Positions 1-10,367 of a DNA stretch of 64,000 bases are shown here, piece after piece. Made by a program: the position numbers and the translations under genes. Positions within the stretch are counted from its first letter, which is position 1, and each line of letters opens with the position of its first letter. The DNA lies in the NCBI GenBank assembly GCA_002077065.1, contig NAJO01000012.1, forward strand, positions 992,001-1,056,000, read 5' to 3'. The stretch is from Cryoendolithus antarcticus. Its lineage: Eukaryota; Ascomycota; Dothideomycetes; Cladosporiales; Cladosporiaceae. Under the pieces are notes generated by a model, which was not told where the DNA came from, searched no databases, and worked only from the letters and a program-made list of their open reading frames with translations.

Positions 1-247
1 TCACGATATGATGTCTCATTTCAAGGCATCAAAGAGGCTGAGGGTCAAAGTGCCAAGCGATGCTCAGCAATTCAGGTAAAGATGCTCAGATCTGGTGCGA
101 CGGATGATCGAGAGAGGACCTTGAAATTGCGCAGAAAACAAGGGTTATGTGGTGGTTACTTCGGCGAGGAGCAGATTGAGACTGGTCAACTCACTGAGCT
201 TCAAAGACTCATTTGTAGTGGTCTCTGATCCACAAGCTTGAAGCTTC

Positions 248-1213
248 TCATGCCTTCACGCTCATCTTGAACTTGTTCAGTGGCACACCCTTGACACCAA
301 CATCGATCTTGAACACCGCGCCACCGTACTCCTTACTCCAAGGGAACTTTTCCGGATCTTCCTCTGACGCACTCGTGATGACCAGCTCTGTGCCGCAAAG
401 CGCAGGACAAGTAACGCATCTTGTCGGCAGCTCGATCTCAGCAATAATTTCACCCTCGACATTGACGCGATACACTCGCCCAGTCCCGAAGCACGCGATC
501 CAGAAACACCCCTCTGCGTCCTGGCAATGGCCATCTGGCACACCACCCTCCACAGGACACGTAAAGAATACCTTCGCCTTCTCCCACTCCGGCTTGCCAG
601 TCTCATGATCGAAAGGTTGTAACGTGATAGTCTTCGTCGGCGAGTCCGTGAAGTACATCTGATCGTTTCCTGACGTCCAGCTAGTGCCATTGGGTATGCT
701 GACACCTTCTTTTACGCGAAGTATACTCAAGTCCGCGTCCAATCTGAACAGCACACCCTCATCTGTGATGTCCACGAGCGTTGGATCGTTCATGGTACCT
801 ACCCAGTATCTTCCCTTCTTGTCAATAGCACCGTCGTTAGCCCTCATCCTCCCCTCTTTCGTGTATCCCTTTGCATGCCCATCCTGTTTTCTCTCTTCGT
901 CATTCCAGAACTTCTGTATCCAGCGCAGGTCTCCCGTCGAGCGGGTGAAGATGCCGTAACCCAGCTGGCCACCAACTATAAGCTCGTCGTCGTTGCCTTC
1001 GATATTCGCTGTCGTGCCGATGGAGTAGTCTAGCTGATGGGTCTTGAGGGAGTCGAGGGAGCCTGAAAGCGGGACGAAGTGCAGGCGCTTCTTTATGATG
1101 TCCACGAAGCGGACGGTGTTGGTCGAGGACTCCCAGTATGGTCCCTCGCCGAGACTGCAGTGAGTGTTGAGCCAGGGCTCGGTGATTTTGTATCTCTTGA
1201 TCTCGGGCGGCAT
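248..1213 (-). CDS. SMP-30/gluconolactonase/LRE-family protein (regucalcin-like)
   Basis: Single-exon gene of 321 residues. The family forms a six-bladed beta-propeller that binds a divalent metal and hydrolyses sugar lactones such as gluconolactone. The sequence shows the usual ligand positions: Glu in LGEGPYW near residue 21, Asn in SIPNGTSW near residue 172 and Asp in YFTDSPT near residue 187, with GRYWVGTMND between them. No signal peptide or membrane segment is visible, so a cytosolic enzyme is likely. The open frame runs three codons further upstream to a GTG, but the first ATG is at 1211-1213 (MPPEIKRYKI). Length is normal for the family. The true substrate cannot be read from sequence. 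The gene stands alone, with about 5 kb of gene-free DNA behind its start. Confidence 0.9.
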   Translation of the reverse strand: MPPEIKRYKITEPWLNTHCSLGEGPYWESSTNTVRFVDIIKKRLHFVPLSGSLDSLKTHQLDYSIGTTANIEGNDDELIVGGQLGYGIFTRSTGDLRWIQKFWNDEERKQDGHAKGYTKEGRMRANDGAIDKKGRYWVGTMNDPTLVDITDEGVLFRLDADLSILRVKEGVSIPNGTSWTSGNDQMYFTDSPTKTITLQPFDHETGKPEWEKAKVFFTCPVEGGVPDGHCQDAEGCFWIACFGTGRVYRVNVEGEIIAEIELPTRCVTCPALCGTELVITSASEEDPEKFPWSKEYGGAVFKIDVGVKGVPLNKFKMSVKA

Positions 1214-4200
1214 GATGGTCACAATGCGAGAGAGGTAGAGGAAGAGAGAGAGGCGGGGATACTTAGGGCAACATTCTTAGCTATATGGCCGAGTATCTCA
1301 GCGTCGACACGTGGTTCTTGTCAAAGTGAACGTCATGTTTGTGGTCGGCATTGGTGGGCCATGGATTCAATTTCATCCCAAAGCGGTATGCCGGGGTCGC
1401 GGCCCGAACGAGCCTAAAGTCAGAGTAGACTTCATCATGTTTATCCGCCATCACAAGATGTATTGACATTTGGCAACATTTTCTTCGCCTCAGAAATGAA
1501 TCTGCAGCTCGACATGGTGCGAGCACTGTGTTTCAGTGTTATTTCTGTGGGAGCAGTGCCAGCACCAAGGCAGCGGGCAGGATACGAATCGATGCTCAAC
1601 GGGCTCCGAGTGACATTGAGTCCTTGGACGAGTTCACACAACACAAATATGCCGACTTCCCAGAGAGAATCTGGTCGTTCAAGTGATCGAGCCTGCCTGG
1701 ATAGAGAGGCTCCAGCTTTGTTGGTTGATGTTGTTGCCGAAGACACAAGACGGTCCACATGGTCAAAGGGAGTATGGCGGGAAGCCCGCGACTAACGGAT
1801 GCGCCATACGAGTAGCCTCTAGCAGAAGGTCTTGCAGGCATAGGAGATCTCGCAGGTGTCTCTAGATGTATCTACTTCTGGTGAGTAACTCCTGCAAAAT
1901 ATACACCCGGCCTAGGAGAGCTGCCAGTTGCGACTGGCATAGAGGACCAGGTCGATTACTCGCTCCTCCAGGCGAACAGCGGACTACAGTAGCCGGCCCA
2001 GCATACATCGCACCAGTGTGAGCTCGTCTTGAAGTGTGCTACTGCATTAACACTGTACGCTGGGTGAGCGTGCACGAAATGTAGTCTGGGTCGAGTAGTA
2101 GTAGAGAGATAGCTCTCTCCCGACCCTAGAGCCGGGTTTGGAGTTTGGCGGAGTTGTGTGGACGTGATTGTGCTACAAGACTCAGCTCGTGCCTGATGCA
2201 AGCGAAGCCAGCGGCTTACATCCGGCGGTCACAGCGTGCTTGTGCTACCACCACAATACACGTGGAAGCCACGAGCCCGTGAGCGGCTGCGGGTGTAATT
2301 GTCGTTAGTGAGGGCCAATGTAGTACCTGAAGTCGCAGTCCATGGGTCAATTTGATTGCATGCGGTGCTGCAAAGCTCGTTCTGGGCGCCGAGCCTCTGA
2401 CCTAATAAGATCTGGGGTGCCGATAATCGCAAGTCTGAACAATGCGAAGGTCCACTGCTCTATCCTCGGGGGAGAGGATCATGAGTGAGTACGAGGTGGT
2501 TTTGCTTGAGTTTGATGATTCAATCCAGTCTAGTCTCCGCACACATGCACAGTACCTGGCGCATTTCGCGAAGATCATGCCCCAATATGCAACACATCCG
2601 CACGCTGCCCATCGGCAATATTGCCAGGTATATAGCGCCGAGTTGTACTTACGTCGAAGTAGGCACTGTGAAGTACCCAGTACTACAGCCACGATGACAG
2701 CGGCCCAGAGGCGTCCGACATGGCTACAGTGAAGATACCTATGAAGCGCCATTGACAGCATCTGAACCTTCCCGTCTATCTTTGAGCTTGCATGCACTGC
2801 CGTGCCGCGCGCGTGCCTGACCAGGATGTCAGATGTCGCTACATAATACGGCCACCTGCATTTCGGACAACAGGGTGTGAAAATGACACCATCGCGGCAT
2901 ACAGTGGCACAACAGTACCGAGATCAAACTCTGGTACCGACTGATGTTCGATAGCACGTGGCGGCGACATGGCAACAGGGATCTAGGTTCACTTTAGATG
3001 ATCGGTATCTGTTTCTGGCATTAGCCATATTGCATGACTTGGTAGTCGTGCGTCGTGGCACGACAAGGACGAGAGAACAATCGCGGCAACATGGCAAAGG
3101 CAAAGGCGTCTAAAACACCCATCGATGACGATATGAAATAGCGGTCCTCAACAGTGTCACGTCTCTCCGATTGGCAGTCACGTTGTCTCATTGGTCCATA
3201 TGCGGCGATGACCAATTGTCCCAACATCCATTGCACTATCGAGAGACGGAACGATGTGGAAGCACACTAGCAGCTTCGATCGAGCTTCCACCGCCCTGTC
3301 AACATCATAAGTGGGCTCCCCGGGCGGGCTAGGATGCTGTTCACTCGATAGGCGAGATTGCTTCGCTTTGCGCCGATAACGCGTCGTTGTAAGCTCACGT
3401 ACCAGCTCCGAAGCCAGGCTGAACAGAGTGACGCTGACCTCATGGGCGATGCGATGCTCACGATCGGACCATGGCGTATCAAGGCATTCTTCCCGTATGG
3501 TTCGGCCTAGTGCAGAAACTCTGGCGGAATGCTCCTAGCGCAGTGATCTAGCGCAGCCGTTCCCACGTGCTCCAAGATTGCGGCATCGAAATAACGTCCG
3601 CCCGGGTACCGCAATCAAATTTGAGCTCCAGCCACAGTTGACGTCGGGCAACGGTTGCCGGGTGTTTCATGGGTGACCGCAAATTGCACACACAGCTTGC
3701 GTTCGGGTGCAAATGGAAGGTCTTCTTGGCTAGGCACTGGTTTTGGATTTGTGCAGAACGATGGGGTCAGTAGCAATCAGACTTCTGGTCATTGGCACGA
3801 TCCATCGCGCCCGTCAGCTGCATACCAAGAAATCGTTGGCGGCGGTCTGCGGGGAATGATGGAGGAGGATGCAATAGCGTACGCGGAAGAGAGCCTCGCG
3901 TTACGTGCAGATGAGCTACTGTGCAAGTCGCCGGGGGTGAGCCAATGATGTGAGTCACGGACCAATGAGAGAATTGTGACTTGCGCCAACGATGTGCTCC
4001 AGAAAGGTGCCAGCGCACCGACCGCGTGTGTGGAGCCTCTCAAATTTGACGCTGACGACTTCAGGTGACTTGTTCTCCATGCACTTAGCTGCAGCTTTAG
4101 CCACAATATCGGACGCCTAATCATCCTCACTCGACCGCATCTGGACGATGCTGTCGATACATGCTATCATTACCTCTGAACGCTTCGCTCTGCCGTACAC

Positions 4201-6149
4201 GGCCTGCGGCTCACTTCGAAGAAGTTAGCTAGCTTCGCATGCTGTCATTTGCGAAGGGCGGCTGACTCGGGAGGTATCCATGTAGAGTTCATCATCTAGC
4301 TCTGAATGATCGACGTATGGCGTCTAACGCTAATACTTGTCGTCGCAGGTTGATGAACCTGCGACGCAATATTGTCCGGAACGCTCACCGCAGCTCCCCT
4401 TCGGTGTTGCACGCTCAAGCGACATTCAAGTGCTCCAGTGCTGCGGACAATGTTTACAAAGTGAGGGACCCGTAAGTACGTTCGTCTGATGCATGCTTAA
4501 GGAACGATTCCAGTTGCGCGGGCTAGCGATGTTATTCAGTTGCAGTCCGTGACAGCATTGGTGGCAGGGAACAGTGCTCTAGGCTTTGTAGCGTCCGCCT
4601 GATAACAGAGTCAAACGTCACAACGGATCAGACGCGCACGCCATAGCAGAGCGCCAACGTCCAGTGTATCCCACGATGCGCCTCATAGATGACCTCCACG
4701 TGTGTCGATTGAACTCGAGCAGAGACAAAAGGCATCGCGTGCAACATCCCACGCTGTCCACTTCGTTAGTATTGCCCACTCCGGAGGTGCTCGAACGTTG
4801 ACGACCGCCATCGTTTATGCTTGCGTTTTGTTGGCGATAAGGGCGTACCTCTACCGGCATGACATTTCATCATCGCTGACCTATCGCGAATTTTCTCCCG
4901 CTGCGCTAGGCTACCTAGCTTTTCGTCTCCGCCCTACGGCTCGTGCTGCCGTCCTGGGATCTCGCACGCAGGTGGACTTCTCTGTGTCCACTTTACGCCA
5001 CTACTCCTGACTGCAAGGCATCACGTCAAGCCACCAACTCGCGAACTATTGCACCCTGGTCATTTCTCCATGACACGAACCCAGCAGCGTGGCGCAGGTG
5101 CCATCCGTCTTTCGGGTCGTTCCTCGTTGTGCGGATCTTGCGTCAAGCAGGGGTTCGCGCCTCCCGCTTCAACAGTGAGGCGCCACGTTGTCTGGCCCTG
5201 CTTGTCGTCCACGAAGTCACGTCCCCCGCGCAGATCAGCGCCCGTTATCTGTTGCGAGAGATGAGTGCACAGCATGATGACATGATTGCGCTTGAGAAGT
5301 ACCAGAGGCGCAGGCCGCCAAAGTATGTAGTGGTCCCATGAGCGTAATGCCAGTTAGCGCAAGTGTCAATTGGCGGTGCCGCTCGAGCTCGAGCAACGAG
5401 TATCCGCCTTCCGCGGACCTTGCAGTGCTTAGCGAACCCCCCGACAACCTGGCGAAGTCTCTCTCCTTAGGTCTATGCGGCACAAGCCCCCCATGCCATG
5501 CCACATGGTGACAAGCTAGCTCGGAGTCAGCCTGCACACCATGATGTGCCGCAGGATCTCGAAAAGGCCCGCACTTCTGTACGTGTTGGCGCTAGGTCCG
5601 TTCACCGTTCTACTGTCATCACACCGCTAGCTACCATAATACTGGACCAAGTACCGAAGGCGGGCGTTCAGTGCCTGCGCCTCACTTCACATTTTACATC
5701 TGATAGGTTGTGCATGGTTTTCCTACTGCTTTGACTTGATTTCGAACTTACGGACTGTCGTACCTCTTTACATAGTCACTTGGTCATATCTGCCTGAAGA
5801 TCACTCGGCATGAAGCGCTGATGCGCCACACTCCTGACTTGCAGGACATCTTACGAGATAGCACCTTCTTCCCTCACGCGGAGCGCTCTTCGTCCAGTTG
5901 GGCGAGGTAGCGCAGATACATCCGCTCAGCGTGGCTTCCGTGGACGTCTATCCCGGCTACAGTCACTTCAGCGATCCCTCGACTGTGCATCGGAAGACCT
6001 CGCTATCGGAGGGGTTTCGATCCCCTCGATTCCGTCGCCCAGTACCTATCCGAACTCAAAAGGGTGCCACTAACGGAGACCTCAAGGACCTTCCCTCTGG
6101 TCGATGGTCGTGCGAAGCTGGCGGTGACCAGAGATCGGCACAGCATTTG
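1214..6149. other. Long gene-free stretch upstream of the bZIP gene
   Basis: About 4.9 kb in which no frame on either strand shows a recognisable domain, a signal peptide or a set of exons that can be joined. The open frames are short and overlap at random. I see no long terminal repeats, terminal inverted repeats or transposase remnants. The only clear structure is a perfect hairpin at 4341-4366. The part nearest 6150 is probably promoter and 5' leader of the bZIP gene. The reading frame of that gene is open without ATG from 5862, so a spliced upstream coding exon is possible. Confidence 0.5.
4341..4366. repeat. Perfect 11-bp inverted repeat with 4-base loop
   Basis: The arms cgtcgcaggtt and aacctgcgacg are exact reverse complements separated by gatg. 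This is a stable hairpin in either strand's RNA or a cruciform-prone site. It lies in otherwise featureless DNA with no U-rich tail, and it is not near a recognised gene end. Confidence 0.75.
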
Positions 6150-7967
6150 ATGTCAGAGGCCCAACGGGAAACCTTTCTCTTCGGAAGTTCGACTGCAGGC
6201 AGCGACGATGCTGGTCATCCTTCCTCGACAGGGCAGTCTCGACAGCGAGTGCCTCAACAGTATGCGCCAGCCGCAGGCGGTACACTCTCGCAGGTCACGG
6301 GGGGACCGCTGCCGAGTATGGAGCTCCCACCAATGCGGCAAGGTTCACAGGAGTCTGTCGACGATCAGCTCCTACCGGTACCAGTATCAGTATCACGCAC
6401 TAGCGTACTGCCTTCCCTCCTCAATCCTTCGCCGGGGCAGGCAGCAGTTCCCAGTCGAAGACGGAAATTCGATGAATTCGACTCTCCGCCCATGTCAGAC
6501 GCTGCACTGCCTCCGATAATGACCAGGCCACAGACTTTGAGGAGCCCGGTCTCTTCGCGACGACCGAGTGTACCCGACTTTAGGGGCAATCTTCGACAGG
6601 ACCGTAGTTCCGCGCTGCCCGGGTCACCAAAGCGGAGCGTCACGCATTCTCTAATGACTTCCAATCCTCCTACGGGCACGATTTCCGCACAAGAGTCACC
6701 TTTTCCCAATTCACCTCGCACAAGATCGAATACCTACAATTCAGCGACCTCAGCTGGCCTTGGAAGTCTACCGCGGCCAAGCTATGGATCGATCGCACCA
6801 ACGCAATCACAGCCAGGTAGTCGACGCACTAGTGGAGGTCATGGCCGTCGTCACAGAGCATTATCGTCCAGTGCAAGCCCCGGCATGTCATACGCAAACG
6901 TCGATCGCGCAGAGAGGACATCACCCGCGACACAGTACCCTCAAATACCCTCCACGTACCCTTATGCTCAGGATATGAACATGGGCGGTGCCAATGCATC
7001 GAATGCATACCAAGCCTCAACACACGACGAGCGTCACAGTCAAATGGGGATACCTATCTCATCTACGGCTGGTCAAAATGTGTATCAGATGATGACGCTC
7101 GAGACTACCTCAGGAACGGTGCAGCTACCTGTCGACGTACAAGCTGCCTCGCGGGTAGCAGACGAGAAACGACGTCGTAACGCAGGAGCCAGCGCCCGAT
7201 TTAGGCAGCGGCGGAAGGAGAAGGAGAGGGAGTCTTCGACGACGATCTCGAAGCTGGAACAACGACTGAAGGCCTTGATCGACGACTCCGACTTCTACAA
7301 ACGCGAGCGTGACTTTCTCGCGGGCATCCTTATGCAAGTGCCTGGTGGGGAACGGCACTTTCCACGCCCTCAATCGCCGCGCCATCGACGGTCTTCCTCG
7401 ATCTTCGCTCCCGACAGTGTGAGTGGTAGTGGAGGGTACGTCTCTGGACCGGAACAAATGCGGCCACACAGCCCGACTCGAGGTCGTAACGTCAGAAGGA
7501 GGACTTCTACAATTTCGCTACCGCCGTTGCCAGCGTCGATGGCGGCGCCGATGTCTGCAGGACCACCATTGACGCCGCACTCGTTCGGACAGTACACAGG
7601 TATGACGCAGCCCTCCCAGTACTCGCCTGGGCCTGGAACGTTTCCTTCGCCGATGACACGAGTGAGTCTGCCAGGGACAGCCAGCTTGATGGCATCGCTG
7701 CAACCTCAACAGCAGCAGCAGCAGGGGTACCCGCAACAGCTGCAACAACAGTCACATGTGCAGCCTGTGCTGGGGCTGCAGCACCCTCAGGACCCTAGCC
7801 AGCACTATCCAAGACCGCAGCAACATCAAGGCCAGCAACCGTCCTCTATCGGGCAGCAACACCAGCCACAACAGCAGCTGCCAAGCCTGTCACAGTCCCT
7901 GCCGCCTAATTCGCCGCCCGATGCGGGCAACAGTAGTGCGTACAACCCCTACCCCCGGCAGCAATGA
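6150..7967 (+). CDS. bZIP transcription factor with glutamine-rich C terminus
   Basis: From the ATG at 6150 the protein has 605 residues. A bZIP domain lies near residues 336-390. Its basic region reads DEKRRRNAGASARFRQRRKEKE, followed by a leucine-zipper-like helix (ISKLEQRLKALIDD). The N-x-x-A-S-A-R-F-R core is the type found in the Cys3/MetR/Zip1 branch of fungal bZIP proteins, but that does not fix the target pathway. The rest is low-complexity Ser/Pro sequence, with poly-Gln (CAG runs at 7711-7725) and a Gln/Pro-rich tail over the last 80 residues, typical of activation regions. The frame is open upstream of 6150 back to 5862 without an ATG, so either this is leader or an upstream exon carries the real start. 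The nearest convergent gene ends at 8450. Confidence 0.85.
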   Translation: MSEAQRETFLFGSSTAGSDDAGHPSSTGQSRQRVPQQYAPAAGGTLSQVTGGPLPSMELPPMRQGSQESVDDQLLPVPVSVSRTSVLPSLLNPSPGQAAVPSRRRKFDEFDSPPMSDAALPPIMTRPQTLRSPVSSRRPSVPDFRGNLRQDRSSALPGSPKRSVTHSLMTSNPPTGTISAQESPFPNSPRTRSNTYNSATSAGLGSLPRPSYGSIAPTQSQPGSRRTSGGHGRRHRALSSSASPGMSYANVDRAERTSPATQYPQIPSTYPYAQDMNMGGANASNAYQASTHDERHSQMGIPISSTAGQNVYQMMTLETTSGTVQLPVDVQAASRVADEKRRRNAGASARFRQRRKEKERESSTTISKLEQRLKALIDDSDFYKRERDFLAGILMQVPGGERHFPRPQSPRHRRSSSIFAPDSVSGSGGYVSGPEQMRPHSPTRGRNVRRRTSTISLPPLPASMAAPMSAGPPLTPHSFGQYTGMTQPSQYSPGPGTFPSPMTRVSLPGTASLMASLQPQQQQQQGYPQQLQQQSHVQPVLGLQHPQDPSQHYPRPQQHQGQQPSSIGQQHQPQQQLPSLSQSLPPNSPPDAGNSSAYNPYPRQQ

Positions 7968-8449
7968 GGAGGTCATCAGACCCATCAACAGCAGCCGCGG
8001 CAACATTCAACACGCCTAGCTTTCTACACGGATAAATAAGCTTCGCAATTTTCTCCGCATAGCCCACCTACGTCGACCCACCTCGTGGATCCCCGTACCT
8101 GGTACGTATACCGCAAAACTCATTTCCTATGTGACAGATTGTGATAGGAAACTGGCGGGATGGAGCTGCCTCATCCGGCTTGGTTTTAGCAAGATACCCT
8201 TCCTTTACGCGGAGCGTCTATATATATACCCAGCAGCAATGCGGAATTTGCGCGTTCTGAGCGCTGAATATGTACGTTATGGGAGAGAAATGCGCTGTAT
8301 AGTAGCTGTACATGTATCGCTCTGAGAACCTAAGTCGTGGTGCAAGGCATGACAGCTTGGCAGTCCACTCGTCGGCAACTTTGACCGTTTCCTGTTTCGC
8401 AACGCTACCATCGTACCGTCGAGTAAAGGGCACGCAATTCCGATCACTA
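7968..8449. other. Convergent intergenic region
   Basis: About 480 bp between the bZIP stop and the stop of the opposing gene. It should hold both 3' UTRs. A TATATATA run occurs near 8218-8228. No gene or repeat is seen. Confidence 0.5.
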
Positions 8450-9916
8450 TCAGAGGTGTTTCAGGGCTGCAGAAGTAGGCTCAACTTCGCGCCAACGCGG
8501 CAACCGTTTCGAGCACATCCTTGGAGCACATCTTGGAGATCCATGCCCTTGCAGATCCGGGCCGAGTTCTTGTGAAGAGCTCCAGGTTTGGCGGATCTGC
8601 AAGGTTCCGGGACGGCTGTTTGACTTCACTCTTGTGCTTTGGGTAGCAAAGAGGAGGTCGAGATCGTCTTCTGTTGCGACTCGGCGTTTGGTCTTGGTCG
8701 ATACTTTCGAGGCGATTTCGAATGAGTTCAACGGATCGCTGCCTTGCACTAAGTCCGTCTTCGTGATGTTCGCCGTCGAGCCAAGAGGTATGGCTGCCCT
8801 GTGAGCTCCTGCAGTCCGTCTCGATGCGTGACGAGTAGTGGCTAGCCGTGGGTGCAGTTGCTCGGATAAAGATTCGCCCGACGGTCGTATCGCTTCTGAC
8901 TTCCTCCGCGACTCATTGCGCTCCTTGTTCGATGTGCTCAGTCCGACCGTCTGCAGGACTTTGTCGCCTTTGGCCGGTGACAGCGAGGCGCGAGCGATGT
9001 TAGCGTCCGTCTCTCGCAGCGGTCGACGTGCCGTTGGCTGCTTACGACGGGGTTCTGGCCGTGAACTGAGCCTTTCGGCTGCGGCCAGAGACGCAGTCAG
9101 CTTTGCTGTGTATGTGATTCGTGGATCTAGCAAAGGAATCACTGCTGGAGACGCGAGCATTTCCGCAGTCGATGCTTTGCGCTTTCCAGTACGGTGAGTA
9201 GGCCTCTCAGGTGCGACGCTGCGCCGTAGCATGTCGACTGGTATCGTCTCTTCGATAAGGCTCACAGCAACTTTCTCTACTGCCATCACCGCAGCTTGCC
9301 TTCTAGATCCGCTGCGCGCGAGAGGTGCTATCACGTCCTGCCTAAGAGTCATTTCTCGCGGCGTTGCTTTCGACTTCTTCGCGGCTGAAATTTTGACGTG
9401 TTCGGTCCCGGACGCATGAACGGTTGCCGTTCGGGCGCACGTCGATCTCGATACGGTCTTGAGACCAATGACGAAGCTGTCGTCGATGTCGTCTTGTAGA
9501 GGCGGTGGCGCAGACCCAGCTGCATCGTCGAGATCTGATAACTTCCGCTTCCTGGTGCGCTTGACGGTCTGGGATTCGACGGCTATCCCACCCTCAACAG
9601 GCTGTGGTGCTACAGGCGCTGAGATATCGGCTGGGAGAGACACATCTCGATTCTTGATGGTCGTTGATTCGACAACGGTATCGTTGCTTACAACCTTCCT
9701 CCGCTTCGCTAAGTGTTCGGGTAGGTCGATTTCAGGGGCAGACAGGACACCCACAAACGGGAACGCAAAGCCAAATTCTGCCCTCACTGCACGAGGTCTA
9801 TAGCATTCGTCAGCATAGAGACCGATCTCGTCTCTTCGAGTGTTTGTTTGAAAAGTGGAGCTGCTATGCGTGCCCTTGTGGAAGTGAGTGATAACAAGCA
9901 TGACACTGAGGTCCAT
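8450..9916 (-). CDS. Hypothetical basic, disordered nuclear-type protein
   Basis: Open frame of 488 residues from an ATG at 9914-9916. I recognise no domain. The protein is rich in Arg, Lys, Ser and Ala, with several nuclear-localisation-like clusters (AKRRKVV, KRTRKRKLSDLDD, HRTGKRKAST) and SP or TP sites (SLSPAKGDK), so a nuclear, phosphorylated protein is the best inference. The first 40 residues have a less biased composition than the rest and may not be coding. A GTAAGT donor near 10,020 could splice an upstream ATG exon into this frame, so the N terminus is uncertain. The gene is divergent from the BRCT gene. I considered shugoshin because of the basic low-complexity character, but see neither the N-terminal coiled coil nor the C-terminal SGO motif. 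Confidence 0.55.
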   Translation of the reverse strand: MDLSVMLVITHFHKGTHSSSTFQTNTRRDEIGLYADECYRPRAVRAEFGFAFPFVGVLSAPEIDLPEHLAKRRKVVSNDTVVESTTIKNRDVSLPADISAPVAPQPVEGGIAVESQTVKRTRKRKLSDLDDAAGSAPPPLQDDIDDSFVIGLKTVSRSTCARTATVHASGTEHVKISAAKKSKATPREMTLRQDVIAPLARSGSRRQAAVMAVEKVAVSLIEETIPVDMLRRSVAPERPTHRTGKRKASTAEMLASPAVIPLLDPRITYTAKLTASLAAAERLSSRPEPRRKQPTARRPLRETDANIARASLSPAKGDKVLQTVGLSTSNKERNESRRKSEAIRPSGESLSEQLHPRLATTRHASRRTAGAHRAAIPLGSTANITKTDLVQGSDPLNSFEIASKVSTKTKRRVATEDDLDLLFATQSTRVKSNSRPGTLQIRQTWSSSQELGPDLQGHGSPRCAPRMCSKRLPRWREVEPTSAALKHL

Positions 9917-10367
9917 CTGCCAATCAAGCAGCGCTCAGCCTCAGCAATCGGCAGCACGGCGTGCTCGCTCAAACAGCACTGAGCTCATCAAAAGAGGCAT
10001 AGGAGCATTCGCACTGGAGACGGAGTAGACTTACCCAGCTCCTCTTTGTCGCATATGATGCCTTTCTATCCTAGCTTCTGCGCACACCGTCAGTCAAACT
10101 TTGCAGGACAGTTATCTCGTATAACGAGGTAGCTACCTTGCGACATGCTGCGCGAACTGATGTTATGTCTGGCAAATGTTCATACGTACCTCAGAATGTC
10201 GCGAGTGAGTGTTGTTGACACGCCGGATGTATCGGGGTTAGGAGATGCGAACTGAGTTTCAATTTTGTGGGGTATTTGTTGACGATTCGTATCCATGACC
10301 AAAAGGGCGTTTGCAGCGACTACGTCTGCATCCATATATCTATAGTTACCTTCTGGACTCCGCAAAG
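9917..10367. promoter_or_regulatory. Shared promoter region of two divergent nuclear-protein genes
   Basis: About 450 bp between the start of the 488-residue protein (minus strand) and the BRCT protein (plus strand). It must hold both promoters. It may also contain a 5' exon and intron of the minus-strand gene. No specific operator could be identified. Confidence 0.5.

Noticed and set aside
8450..9916. Shugoshin identity for the basic disordered protein
   Set aside because: Neither the N-terminal coiled coil nor the C-terminal SGO motif can be seen.
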